DNA from: Bradyrhizobium sp. CCBAU 53338
GTDB lineage: Bacteria; Pseudomonadota; Alphaproteobacteria; Rhizobiales; Xanthobacteraceae
NCBI RefSeq assembly: GCF_015291665.1
Contig: NZ_CP030048.1
Coordinates: 806,001-870,000 of the forward strand
DNA length: 64,000 nt
Direction of reading: 5' to 3'
Shown: positions 46,239 through 54,648 of the stretch, in pieces
How the letters are laid out: the number at the start of each line of letters is the position of its first letter
How positions within the stretch are numbered: the first letter of the stretch is position 1
Program-made: the position numbers and the translations under genes
Notes under the pieces: model-generated
Database searches by the model: none
Told to the model about the DNA's origin: nothing
The model's input: only the letters and a program-made list of their open reading frames with translations

Positions 46239-47164
46239 GCAGCGTTCCCCGCCTGAATCTCGCGGCCGAGCCGAGTTAGCGCGCGATGCAGCCAGATGTC
46301 ATTCGAGAGATCGGTTTCCGTGCGTGCCTCGCAGAGCTGCTTGAAATGCGCATATTCCAGTGCCCAGGTTGGATCGTCCTGCACCAGGATCTGGCTCTCC
46401 TCCGGCGGCCGGCCACTCGGCAGCACGCGGGTGCGGTGAATAAAACTGCTCGGACCCCATTTGCACAGCGATTCGATATGCGCGGAGCCATGCTCGGCGA
46501 AGACGTCACAGGTGAAATAGTTGCGCCAGGACAGCAGCGTCATTTCGAGCTCGATCTGCGGGCGCCCCTCGGCGGCGATCACCACGTGATCCGGCGCGCG
46601 GTTCTCGAACCGTTCAGCCGAGACGATGCGAAAGCCGTCGGCGACGTCGCCGAACCAGAAGCGTACAGTGTCGAGCAGATGCGAGCCGAGATCGCCGAGC
46701 ACGCCGTCGCCGGTGTCGCGCCAGGCCGAGTTGCGCACCAGGCGCGCGGTGCCGTTGCCGTAGAACATGCGGCAGCGATAGACCGAGCCGAGCCGGCCGG
46801 ATTGCAGCAGATCGCGCATCCGCACGAAATGCGGCTCGAAGCGGTGATTGTAGGCGGTGACGCACAGCGCACCGGTCCGGCGGGCGAGCGCTTCGAGCGC
46901 GCGAAAATCGTCGCCGTTTGCGGCAAACAGCGGCTTCTCCACCAGCACGTGCTTGCCGCGCTCGAGCAGATGGCGCAGCAGCTCGATTTTGGGGGAATCA
47001 GGTGTGCAGACGATGGCCGCATCGAAGCGGTCGATGGGGACGTCTTCGAGGCGGCGCCAATTGGCCTCCGGCGCAACCGGATCGACGATCCCGACCGCGT
47101 CCTCGCCCGCCACCTTGAAGCGCTTGTGGCCCTGAATCCCGTACCCGACAACGATGACTTTCAT
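46235..47164 (-). CDS. Gfo/Idh/MocA family oxidoreductase
   Basis: 309 aa from ATG 47164. N-terminal Rossmann MKVIVVGYGIQGHKRFKVAG, the conserved HVLVEKPLFA (catalytic Lys of EKP), GALCVTAYNHRFEPHFVRM and GVLGDLGSHLLDTVRFWFGD are family hallmarks. These enzymes oxidise or reduce sugar carbons with NAD(P). It is in the sugar operon, 7 bp after the kinase fusion and overlapping the UGDH-like gene by 4 bp. Confidence 0.9.
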   Translation of the reverse strand: MKVIVVGYGIQGHKRFKVAGEDAVGIVDPVAPEANWRRLEDVPIDRFDAAIVCTPDSPKIELLRHLLERGKHVLVEKPLFAANGDDFRALEALARRTGALCVTAYNHRFEPHFVRMRDLLQSGRLGSVYRCRMFYGNGTARLVRNSAWRDTGDGVLGDLGSHLLDTVRFWFGDVADGFRIVSAERFENRAPDHVVIAAEGRPQIELEMTLLSWRNYFTCDVFAEHGSAHIESLCKWGPSSFIHRTRVLPSGRPPEESQILVQDDPTWALEYAHFKQLCEARTETDLSNDIWLHRALTRLGREIQAGNAA

Positions 47165-47171
47165 CGCGGCC

Positions 47172-48731
47172 TCAGCGGTACTGCGCCTGCCGCTCAAGAC
47201 GGTCGATCTTGTCGAGGATGTCGTTCGGGGCGGTCGGGACGTTGCCCTGGTGCTCGCAGGCAACTGCGGCCGAGAGCGAGCCGAGCACGGCGGCGATCAC
47301 GGCGTTGCCGGTGAGGTACATCGCGGGTGCGGCATAGGCGAGCAGCGCGTCGCCGGAGCCGACCGCATCGACGACGTTGTCGGCGAAGCTGTCGACGGCG
47401 AAGAAGGAGCGGACGTCCTCGTCGCTCTTGGGCTCGCCGCGGAAGGCCATCAGGCCGCGCGGACCCAGCTTGAGCAGCAGCGTCTTGCAGTGCGCCTGGC
47501 GGTACAGCTCGGTGCCGAGCGGGCGCACCACCGAGTCCTGGTCGCCGAGCGCGAACCGCGCCTCGCGCTCGTTCGGCGTGATCAGGTCGAACCCCTGGAA
47601 TTCGAGGATGTTGCCCCAGCGGCTCGCGACCTGCGAGTCGGCGACCCGGAAGGCGGTCTTCGGAATCGCCTTGACCAGATGCGGAATGGTCTCGCGGTTG
47701 AAGATGCCGTGGCGGAAATCCGTGAACACGACGATGTCGGCCGGCACCGACGCGATGCGATCGATCAGCGTGCGGCGAATGCGCTCGGGGATCGGGCTGT
47801 TGTCGACGCGGTCGACCTTGAGCAGGTGGTGGCCGGCCGCGACGATGACGTCCTTGTTGGTCGTCGGCCGGTTCGGGTCGACGACTGCATGGAAATCGAT
47901 GTTGGTGGCCCCGAGGTCCTGCTTGACGAACTCCGCGGTTGCGTCATCGCCGAGCACGGTAGAGAAGGTCACTTGCGTGCCGGCGCTGGCGAGATGCTTG
48001 GCGACGATGCCGGCGCCGCCGACGAAATCCTGCTTCTCCTCGAAGCGCACGCTCATGGTCGGCGTCTTGGTGCCGCCGCCGATCACGGCGCAGCGCGTAT
48101 AGGTGTCGACGATGGTGTCGCCGATCACGTGGACGCGCAGATCGTGGAAGCGGTCGAGCACGCCGCGCAGGCTGTCGAAATCGAGATGCTCGGCATAGAG
48201 CAGCGTCAGCAGCTTCTCGGTCGCGATCGAGGGCGGCGCCGTCTCGATGATGTGCGAGGACGAGAACACGATATCGCCTGGCGTGAAGATCAGCTCGCCG
48301 CCATAGGCCTCGACCGCCTCCTTCTCCTCGGCGGTGCGCGGATGCAGCCCGGCCGCGGTGTATTCGTAACCCTTGGCGAAGATGTCGGGCTCGATCAGGC
48401 GGATGTTGTCGATCGGCGTCGGCTTCGGATCGATCATCACGTAGTCGACCGCTTCGAGCGCGGCGAGGTTGAAGGCGCGGAGCTCCTGCGGCACGAAGGG
48501 GCGGAAATTCGCCTTCAGGATATGCGCGTCCGCCGTCAGGCTCGCGATCAGGATGTCGCCCTTGCTCTTGGCGTAGAGCAGGTGGCGGACATGGCCGGGA
48601 TGGACGACGTCGAACGTGCCGTGGCACATGATGACTTTGCGGACGCGCGGACGGCGGCCGATCAGCGCGGCGATCTCGGCCGCGCTCTTCAGCTTGTGGC
48701 TCACCATGCGATGCGTCGCATCGTCCATCAT
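47172..48731 (-). CDS. Nucleotidyltransferase - PfkB kinase fusion (HldE-like, inverted domain order)
   Basis: 519 aa from ATG 48731. The N-terminal cytidylyltransferase-like domain (IMCHGTFDVVHPGHVRHLLY, HxGH motif) precedes a C-terminal PfkB kinase domain (VHVIGDTIVDTYTRCAVIGG, catalytic DAVGSGDALLAYAAP). Canonical HldE, which phosphorylates heptose-7-phosphate and later adenylylates heptose-1-phosphate, has kinase first and transferase last; here the order is reversed. Both active sites look intact. Its ATG overlaps the preceding epimerase stop by 4 bp. It probably activates the cluster's sugar phosphate. Confidence 0.9.
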   Translation of the reverse strand: MMDDATHRMVSHKLKSAAEIAALIGRRPRVRKVIMCHGTFDVVHPGHVRHLLYAKSKGDILIASLTADAHILKANFRPFVPQELRAFNLAALEAVDYVMIDPKPTPIDNIRLIEPDIFAKGYEYTAAGLHPRTAEEKEAVEAYGGELIFTPGDIVFSSSHIIETAPPSIATEKLLTLLYAEHLDFDSLRGVLDRFHDLRVHVIGDTIVDTYTRCAVIGGGTKTPTMSVRFEEKQDFVGGAGIVAKHLASAGTQVTFSTVLGDDATAEFVKQDLGATNIDFHAVVDPNRPTTNKDVIVAAGHHLLKVDRVDNSPIPERIRRTLIDRIASVPADIVVFTDFRHGIFNRETIPHLVKAIPKTAFRVADSQVASRWGNILEFQGFDLITPNEREARFALGDQDSVVRPLGTELYRQAHCKTLLLKLGPRGLMAFRGEPKSDEDVRSFFAVDSFADNVVDAVGSGDALLAYAAPAMYLTGNAVIAAVLGSLSAAVACEHQGNVPTAPNDILDKIDRLERQAQYR

Positions 48732-49738
48732 GCCGGCGCTCCCTTGGTCGCCAGGGCGTTGAACCACGCCGAGGTCGCGGCGGCAATGCTATCAGGGTTC
48801 CACAGCGGCGCATCGCGCCAATAGTCGATCTCAGCGAGGATACGGCGGACGCCTTCCTCGAAGCTCACCTCTGGCTCCCAGCCGAGCTCGCGGCGGATCT
48901 TTGCAATGTCGGCGAAGGTGCTATCAGGTTCGCCCGGGCGCTTGGGGATATGGATCACGGGGCCGCCGAGCAGGGCGACCAGACGGTTGACCGATTGCGG
49001 ATTGCCGGCGCCAAGGTTCCAGATCTCACCCGTCAGCCCGGTCTCGCCGGCGCGCAGGAACGCCTCGGCGACGTCGCTGGCATAGACGAAGTCACGCGTC
49101 TGGGTGCCGTCGCCGACCACGGTGAAAGGCTTGCCGGCGAGCTTCTGCCGCAAGAATACGCCGAACACCGCGCCATAGGCGCCCGAGGTACGCGAGCGCG
49201 TGCCATAGGCGTTGAAGATGCGGATGACGTTGACCGGCAGCTTGTACACGGTGTGCCAGTGCAGCACCGCCTGCTCACCCTGGTATTTGCTCAGTGCGTA
49301 CGGATAGCGCGGCGAGATCGGATGGTCCTCGCGGGTCGGCGTCGCCGCCAATCCATAGCAGGAGGACGATGCGGCATAGACGAACTTGCGCACCTGGGCC
49401 TGGCGTGCGCATTCCAGCACCTGCGCGGTGCCCTGCACATTCACCGACATGTAGTCGAGCGGGGACTCGATCGACGGCACGATGTCGCCGATGCCGGCGA
49501 AGTGAAACACGCTGACAACATCGCGAAACAGCGCGCCGCCCGGTTGTGCATCACGGATGTCGCCGCGCTCGAAGGCGAGATCGGTATTGCCGGCATGCGC
49601 GGCGAGGTTGGCCTCGCGACCGCCGATGAGATTGTCGATCACGCGCACCCGGTAGCCACGCGCCAGCAACAGCTCGACCATGTGACTGCCGATGAAGCCG
49701 GCGCCACCTGTCACCAGTGCAGTCGGACGCACACTCAT
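48728..49738 (-). CDS. NAD-dependent nucleotide-sugar epimerase (cluster SDR 2)
   Basis: 336 aa. ALVTGGAGFIGSHMVELLLA, FVYAASSSCYGLAATPTRED, PYALSKYQGEQAVLHW (YxxxK) and RDFVYASDVAEAFLRAGE are those of the UDP-glucose 4-epimerase/GalE-like extended SDRs. It overlaps both neighbours by 4 bp. The substrate is presumably the nucleotide sugar made by the kinase-transferase encoded immediately downstream. Confidence 0.9.
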   Translation of the reverse strand: MSVRPTALVTGGAGFIGSHMVELLLARGYRVRVIDNLIGGREANLAAHAGNTDLAFERGDIRDAQPGGALFRDVVSVFHFAGIGDIVPSIESPLDYMSVNVQGTAQVLECARQAQVRKFVYAASSSCYGLAATPTREDHPISPRYPYALSKYQGEQAVLHWHTVYKLPVNVIRIFNAYGTRSRTSGAYGAVFGVFLRQKLAGKPFTVVGDGTQTRDFVYASDVAEAFLRAGETGLTGEIWNLGAGNPQSVNRLVALLGGPVIHIPKRPGEPDSTFADIAKIRRELGWEPEVSFEEGVRRILAEIDYWRDAPLWNPDSIAAATSAWFNALATKGAPA

Positions 49739-50727
49739 CGGGCCCCGAGCTTCTTCATTGTGCGGACGTTGTAATACCAGTCGTCGTCAAAGCTGTTCGG
49801 TAGGAGGTGATTGACGAAGGCGCGGGCGAGGTCGCGCATCGCGTCCTCGATCGACCGTGCCGGCGCGTAGCCGAGCACGCGGCGGATCTTGTCGGAATTG
49901 ACGTGGTAGGAGCGGTTGTCGTCCGACGGCGTGGTGACGATGCCGATGTCGCGGCGGCCGTTCGTCTCGACGACGGATTTCACCATGCTGGCAAGATCGG
50001 CGATCGAGTGGTTCTCGAAGCCGATATTGAAGGTCTCGCCGTGGATCTTGTCGTGCGGCGCGGTCAGCATCAGCCTGTAAGCGTCGACCATGTCCTCGAT
50101 ATGCAGGTTGGGCCGCATCTGCTTGCCGCCGAACACGGTGATGACGCCCTTGTTCACGGCGTGGTTGGTCAGGATGTTGACGGAGAGATCGAGCCGGGTT
50201 CGCGGGCTGTAGCCGCAGATCGTCGCCGGGCGCACCGTCACGCAGGTGAAATCATCGGCCTTGTGCTTCCACAGCAGCGGCTCGCACATGCCCTTGAACT
50301 TGTTGTAGAGCGTCAGCGGCACCAGGGGGTGTTCTTCGGTCACGTCGGGGGCGTCGCTGACACCATAGACCGAGCTGGTCGAGCAATAGACGAAGCGCTT
50401 CACGCCGGCCTTGCGCGCCGCGACCACCAGCGGCTCGAAGCAATCGTAGTTGATGGTCTTGGAGAGGTTCTCGTCGAGCTCGAAGCTGGCATCGTTGGAG
50501 ATGCAGGCGAGATGCAACACGGCATCCTGGCCCTTGAGATACGTAGCGAGCTTGGTGGTGTCTCGGATGTCGCCCTGCTCGACGCGCAGGTTCGGATGGT
50601 TCGGCAGCCGCGAGCCGAAGAACAGGAGGTCGTAGACGGTGACGTTGTAGCCGTCGGCGAGCAGGCGCGGGACCAGGACATGGCCGACATATCCGGCGCC
50701 GCCGGTGACGAGGACGTTCTTGAGCAT
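49735..50727 (-). CDS. NAD-dependent nucleotide-sugar epimerase/dehydratase (cluster SDR 1)
   Basis: 330 aa. NVLVTGGAGYVGHVLVPRLL, FVYCSTSSVYGVSDAPDVTE, TLYNKFKGMCEPLLW (YxxxK) and RPNLHIEDMVDAYRLMLTAP. The protein carries a C-terminal extension (SFDDDWYYNVRTMKKLG). Its start is 15 bp after the transaldolase gene and its stop overlaps SDR 2. Function is assigned by family only. Confidence 0.9.
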   Translation of the reverse strand: MLKNVLVTGGAGYVGHVLVPRLLADGYNVTVYDLLFFGSRLPNHPNLRVEQGDIRDTTKLATYLKGQDAVLHLACISNDASFELDENLSKTINYDCFEPLVVAARKAGVKRFVYCSTSSVYGVSDAPDVTEEHPLVPLTLYNKFKGMCEPLLWKHKADDFTCVTVRPATICGYSPRTRLDLSVNILTNHAVNKGVITVFGGKQMRPNLHIEDMVDAYRLMLTAPHDKIHGETFNIGFENHSIADLASMVKSVVETNGRRDIGIVTTPSDDNRSYHVNSDKIRRVLGYAPARSIEDAMRDLARAFVNHLLPNSFDDDWYYNVRTMKKLGAR

Positions 50728-50742
50728 TGCAATCCGGTGTCG

Positions 50743-51513
50743 TTAACGATCGATACGACCGACCACGCGCTTTCGGGCCGGCTTGCGCGGCGACAGCTCG
50801 TAGCCGGCTGCCAGCGCGTCATTGCGGAACATCGCGACGGTCTCGCGCGAATAGATGTCGAGATCCTTGCCGACCAGGTCGAATTTCTTGAGGAGGTCGG
50901 CGGAGAGCGTGATGATGTGGCAGCCGATGGCGTCGGCCTGGAACAGATTGAGCAACTCGCGCGGGCTTGCCCAGAGCAGTTGCGCGGCCGGGCGGTCCGA
51001 CAGGATGTCCAGCGCCTCCGACATCATCGCGACGGGATCGCGTCCGGTGTCGGCGATGCGGCCGGCGAACACCGAGACGATCGCCGGCGTGTCGGCATCG
51101 AGCACGTCGCGGACGCGCTCGACCTGGCTCAGCGTGAGAATGGCAGTGACATTGACCTTCACGCCTTCGCGTGCGAGCTCGGCGATGGCAGGGCCGCAGA
51201 ATTCGCCGCGGGTGGTCGTCACCGGAAGCTTCACATAGACATTCGGTCCCCACGAGGCGATCTCGCGGGCTTCGTGGGTGATGGTGGCGAGGTCGTCGCC
51301 CAGCACCTCGAAGCAGATCGGCCGGTCGCGCACCATCTGCAATGCCGCGCAGCCGAAGGTGCGGTAGTCGCCGACGCCTGCCGCACGCATCAGCGAAGGG
51401 TTTGTGGTGAAACCCTTGATCCGCGGATCGAGCGACGTGCGCTGGATCGTTGCGAGATCCGCGCCGTCGCCGAATATCTCGATATTGAGCGCGTCGATGC
51501 TCGGTGCGTTCAT
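50743..51513 (-). CDS. Transaldolase family protein (small, FSA/MipB-like)
   Basis: 256 aa, shorter than classical transaldolase. GFTTNPSLMRAAGV is the family start motif and NVYVKLPVTTTRGEF holds the Schiff-base Lys; VNVTAILTLSQVERVRDVLD and SVFAGRIADTGRDPVAMM follow. It would transfer or add a three-carbon unit. Inside this operon it may build a seven- or eight-carbon ketose phosphate for the SIS isomerase encoded next to it. The C-terminus is basic (RKPARKRVVGRIDR). Confidence 0.9.
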   Translation of the reverse strand: MNAPSIDALNIEIFGDGADLATIQRTSLDPRIKGFTTNPSLMRAAGVGDYRTFGCAALQMVRDRPICFEVLGDDLATITHEAREIASWGPNVYVKLPVTTTRGEFCGPAIAELAREGVKVNVTAILTLSQVERVRDVLDADTPAIVSVFAGRIADTGRDPVAMMSEALDILSDRPAAQLLWASPRELLNLFQADAIGCHIITLSADLLKKFDLVGKDLDIYSRETVAMFRNDALAAGYELSPRKPARKRVVGRIDR

Positions 51514-51681
51514 GTTGCGTAAGCCCCCTTCAGCCTGTTGCCCGCCGGATCCATCTCACGCGGCCCAGCGCGGCCAAGTCACACCCCTCCGCATTTGCGC
51601 CGGACGCGTTTCGCGCCGTGCAAACAGGACGACTCACGCACGACGCAACATTACGCCTCCAGGAGTCCCCGAACCAGCGCC

Positions 51682-52392
51682 TCACCATTTGGTGGCGCTG
51701 CGCTGCAGCTTCGGATGCGAGACCAGGCAATGCCAAACTACCGCCTGGAACGCTTCGGCATGCGGCGTGACACGTTGCTCTGCCGCAGTGGGAATCACGA
51801 CGACGACGTCACCGGCCTGCTTTGCATAGCCGCCGTCCCGTCCGACGATGCCGAGCACGCGCGCCTCGCTCGCCTTCGCCGCCTTCACTGCAGAGACGAT
51901 GTTGGGGCTGACATTGCGTTCGAGATTCCCGCCGCCGACCGAGAGAACCAGGATAGCGTCGCGAGATCCGATGCGGCTGATCCGCAGCCATTCCACGAAC
52001 ACGCTCGGCCAGCCCTCGTCATTGGTGCGGGCGGAGAGTTCCGAGACGTTGTCGGTCGGTGCGTAGGCCTCGATGCCGCACAGCTTGCGGAAGTCGTTGA
52101 CGGCGTGGCTCGCATTCGCCGCACTGCCGCCGACGCCGAGGATGAACAGCCGGCCGCCGCGCTCGCGCAAAGCCACGAGCTCGTCGCAGAGCGCCTCGAT
52201 CTCGCCTGCCGGCAGGGCCTGCGCGATATCGCGGACCTCCCGCAGGTATTGGGCGACGTGTTCCACCTTCGCAACCGGCCTCGTTTGTGCTTCGTCGAGC
52301 CCGGTGTGCGGGCCAGCCGGCGAATCACCGCTGATCTGGTTATCCCGCTGCGAATCCCGACGCACGTTCAAAACCGCCGCAATTCGCGTCAC
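51682..52392 (-). CDS. SIS-domain phosphosugar isomerase (GmhA-like)
   Basis: 236 aa as drawn; GTG at residue 43 (KVEHVAQYLREV) may be the real start, as the first 42 residues look unlike the family. GRLFILGVGGSAANASHAVN is the SIS phosphate loop, SRDAILVLSVGGGNLERNVS the second loop, and TPHAEAFQAVVWHCLV the C-terminal His/Glu helix. GmhA converts sedoheptulose-7-phosphate to heptose-7-phosphate. The residue matching the GmhA catalytic Glu (HFAAEL in relatives) appears as Asp here (HAVNDF); this alignment is by eye. First gene of the operon; a 168-bp gap separates it from the transaldolase. Confidence 0.87.
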   Translation of the reverse strand: MTRIAAVLNVRRDSQRDNQISGDSPAGPHTGLDEAQTRPVAKVEHVAQYLREVRDIAQALPAGEIEALCDELVALRERGGRLFILGVGGSAANASHAVNDFRKLCGIEAYAPTDNVSELSARTNDEGWPSVFVEWLRISRIGSRDAILVLSVGGGNLERNVSPNIVSAVKAAKASEARVLGIVGRDGGYAKQAGDVVVVIPTAAEQRVTPHAEAFQAVVWHCLVSHPKLQRSATKW

Positions 52393-52647
52393 CGTAGTCT
52401 TACTGTGTCCGCGTATTGCTGATCCATGTCCGTGTTCTGAGTCGATTCGGGGCTGCCTAACGATAGGCCGAGGGCAGTTATCAACAGGTCATGCGCAGGA
52501 ACGGCCCCGTTCTGCGCCAATTGGCTGCTGCGAACGGCTGCTGGCCTTGATCGGTGGCTTGCTTAAGCTATCAGGCGCTGATTCCATCCCGGCGCGGCAG
52601 AGGCGGGCAGTGGTGGAACGCGAATGATCTCCAGCCGGTGAAGCGCC

Positions 52648-53430
52648 ATGAGCAGCGATCGTGCCGACGATTTTCCCGCAGGTTCTGCGACCGGGATCAG
52701 GACGCTCGCTCGCGAGCCATGGGTCGAGATCGCCGACGGTGCCGCACTTGCGACTTGGTCGGCGGAGGACGAAATCCGCTACAACCAGCAAAACCGGCAG
52801 AGCCAGAAACTGAAATTCTTCCGCCAGGTGTTCGATTTCCTGAAGGAGAACGAGATCGCGGGCGACTATCACGAATATGGCTGTCACCGCGCACGCACCT
52901 TCCGCATGGCCCTGACGGAGGCGCGGCGCAAGAATCTCCACGACATGGCGTTCTGGGCGTTCGACAGCTTTGCCGGCCTGCCTGCGCCGGAAACCGAGAC
53001 CAGCGTCGGCAAATGGACGCAAGGCGCGCTCGCGACCTCCGAACAGGAGTTTCTGCGCCTGATCGGCGAGCACGGCATCTACACGGACAAGGTGCACACG
53101 GTGAAAGGCCTCTACGGCGTTTCACTTACGCCTGCGCTGAAGCGGCAATTCGCCAGCAGCGGGCGCAAGATTGCGCTCGCGAACATCGACTGCGACCTGT
53201 ATGAATCCGCTGTCCCCGTGTTCGACTTCATCGAGCCGCTGCTTCAGGCCGGGTCCGTGCTCTACATCGACGACCTCTTCGTCGGCAATCGCGGCAATCC
53301 CGATACAGGTCTGGCGAAAGCCTTTGTCGAATACCGCCAGCGCTCACGCTGGCGCTTCGTGCGCCATCTCGACATCGGCTGGTGGGGGCGGTCCTACATC
53401 GCATCCGACGCCGAGTCGGATCTGATCTGA
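52648..53430 (+). CDS. TylF/MycF-type O-methyltransferase
   Basis: 260 aa. NEIAGDYHEYGCHRARTFRM, MAFWAFDSFAGLPAPE and the metal-binding acidic motifs in IALANIDCDLYESAVPVFDF and GSVLYIDDLFVGNRGNP match the Mg-dependent TylF family that methylates sugar hydroxyls. It is divergent from the SIS-led operon across 255 bp and convergent with the C-methyltransferase-like gene. It is probably a decoration enzyme of the same glycan. Confidence 0.88.
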   Translation: MSSDRADDFPAGSATGIRTLAREPWVEIADGAALATWSAEDEIRYNQQNRQSQKLKFFRQVFDFLKENEIAGDYHEYGCHRARTFRMALTEARRKNLHDMAFWAFDSFAGLPAPETETSVGKWTQGALATSEQEFLRLIGEHGIYTDKVHTVKGLYGVSLTPALKRQFASSGRKIALANIDCDLYESAVPVFDFIEPLLQAGSVLYIDDLFVGNRGNPDTGLAKAFVEYRQRSRWRFVRHLDIGWWGRSYIASDAESDLI

Positions 53431-53436
53431 TCTGCC

Positions 53437-54648
53437 TTACGGATCGAACAGGCTAGCGATCAGACCAGGTGCGTCCGGGCCCGGCGCGCGCAGCGTGTAG
53501 AAGGGGCCGTGAAATCCCATCGCTGCGATTTTTTGTGCGATCTCGGCGTCATGCAGATAGGCAGCGACTACGATGGCCGCCATGCCGGCGAAGCGTTCGG
53601 CGCGCGGCGGCTCGATGGTGATCTCGCCGGCAGGGCCGTAAACGCAGCGTCCTGCATAGGAGGCGGTGTCGTCGAAAACTGCGGCGAACGGCGTGTTCTC
53701 CTGGTAGAGGCCGAGCAGTGCCTGCGCATAGGCATTGGCGCCGTAAAGTGCGATCGGACCGTCGATCGCGGCGAGGCGCTGAGCTCCCCGCACGCGCCGT
53801 TTGGCCAGCGCCGCGGCGAATTCTGCAGGCGAAATATCGGATGATGCGCGGGGCTCACGCGCGAGCGGTTCTGCCGCGCGCAGCAGGAAACCCATGTCGT
53901 GGCCCTGCTTGATGTCGAAGACCTCCGCGACTGCAAAGCCGGCGCGTGCAAGCAGCAATTCCATCTCGGCGCGGCGATAGTAGTGCACGTGCGGGTAATG
54001 GAAATCGACGATCGAATGGCGCAGCAGGATGTCGTCGGCGCTGGGCATCTCGAGGTAGGCGGTGCCGTCATCCGCAAGGCTTGCGCGCAACGCGGTGAGA
54101 AACGGCGCAGGCTCCGGAACGTGCTCGATGACCTGGCGGCAGACCACCGCATCGAAGCGGCGGCCGGCCAGCGCCGTGATTGGAAACATCGCGCGATGTA
54201 GCGTCACGCCGGTGCCGACAAAGCGCTCCGGCTGAAGCGCGCGGCTCGGTTCGACCAGATCGACGCGCGCCGATCGACGCGCGAGCGCCAGCGACAGTGC
54301 GCCGCCGCCGCCGCCGACCTCGAGCACGGCGGGTGATGGTTTCAGATGCCGCATGATCAGCGCAGCGGTCTCATCCACGGCGGCGATCATGCCCGGGCTC
54401 ACGGGTTCGTTGGTCAGGACCAGCGCGCCATAGAGCTCGTCGGCCGCTTCGGTGTCGAAGGCGAGGTTGAAGAGATGTCCGCAGCCACTGCACGCGGCAA
54501 CGTCCAGATTGCCGAAGCCGCTTGCAATGTCGGCCATGCCGGCCGGGCGGACCGCATGCATCGGCGTGCGTGCCACCGACCAAATCGTGTCCGCATCGCC
54601 CGATCCGCAGACGACGCAGCGATGCGGCGTGGCGGCGGGCTTATTCAT
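53437..54648 (-). CDS. SAM-dependent methyltransferase, sugar C-methyltransferase-like
   Basis: 403 aa with three parts: a zinc-ribbon N-terminus (HRCVVCGSGD and VAACSGCGHLF, two CxxC pairs), a central SAM domain (AVLEVGGGGGALSLALARRS, VCRQVIEHVPEPAPFLTALR), and a C-terminal Rossmann-like domain (GPIALYGANAYAQALLGLYQ). This is the Methyltransf_13/23/14-type layout of NDP-hexose 3-C-methyltransferases. The start ATG immediately follows the stop of the flavoprotein gene. It is the last gene of a three-gene minus-strand unit. Confidence 0.88.
   Translation of the reverse strand: MNKPAATPHRCVVCGSGDADTIWSVARTPMHAVRPAGMADIASGFGNLDVAACSGCGHLFNLAFDTEAADELYGALVLTNEPVSPGMIAAVDETAALIMRHLKPSPAVLEVGGGGGALSLALARRSARVDLVEPSRALQPERFVGTGVTLHRAMFPITALAGRRFDAVVCRQVIEHVPEPAPFLTALRASLADDGTAYLEMPSADDILLRHSIVDFHYPHVHYYRRAEMELLLARAGFAVAEVFDIKQGHDMGFLLRAAEPLAREPRASSDISPAEFAAALAKRRVRGAQRLAAIDGPIALYGANAYAQALLGLYQENTPFAAVFDDTASYAGRCVYGPAGEITIEPPRAERFAGMAAIVVAAYLHDAEIAQKIAAMGFHGPFYTLRAPGPDAPGLIASLFDP

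Noticed and set aside
47154..48824. 556-codon plus-strand open frame opposite the kinase fusion
   Set aside because: Antisense shadow; the minus-strand reading has both HxGH and GSGD motifs.
49807..51522. 571-codon plus-strand open frame opposite SDR 1 and transaldolase
   Set aside because: Runs across two genes on the other strand that both have intact catalytic motifs.
52548..52575. Candidate promoter TTGATC-N16-TATCAG upstream of the TylF-like gene
   Set aside because: Only a weak match and one of several possibilities by eye; not reported as a feature.
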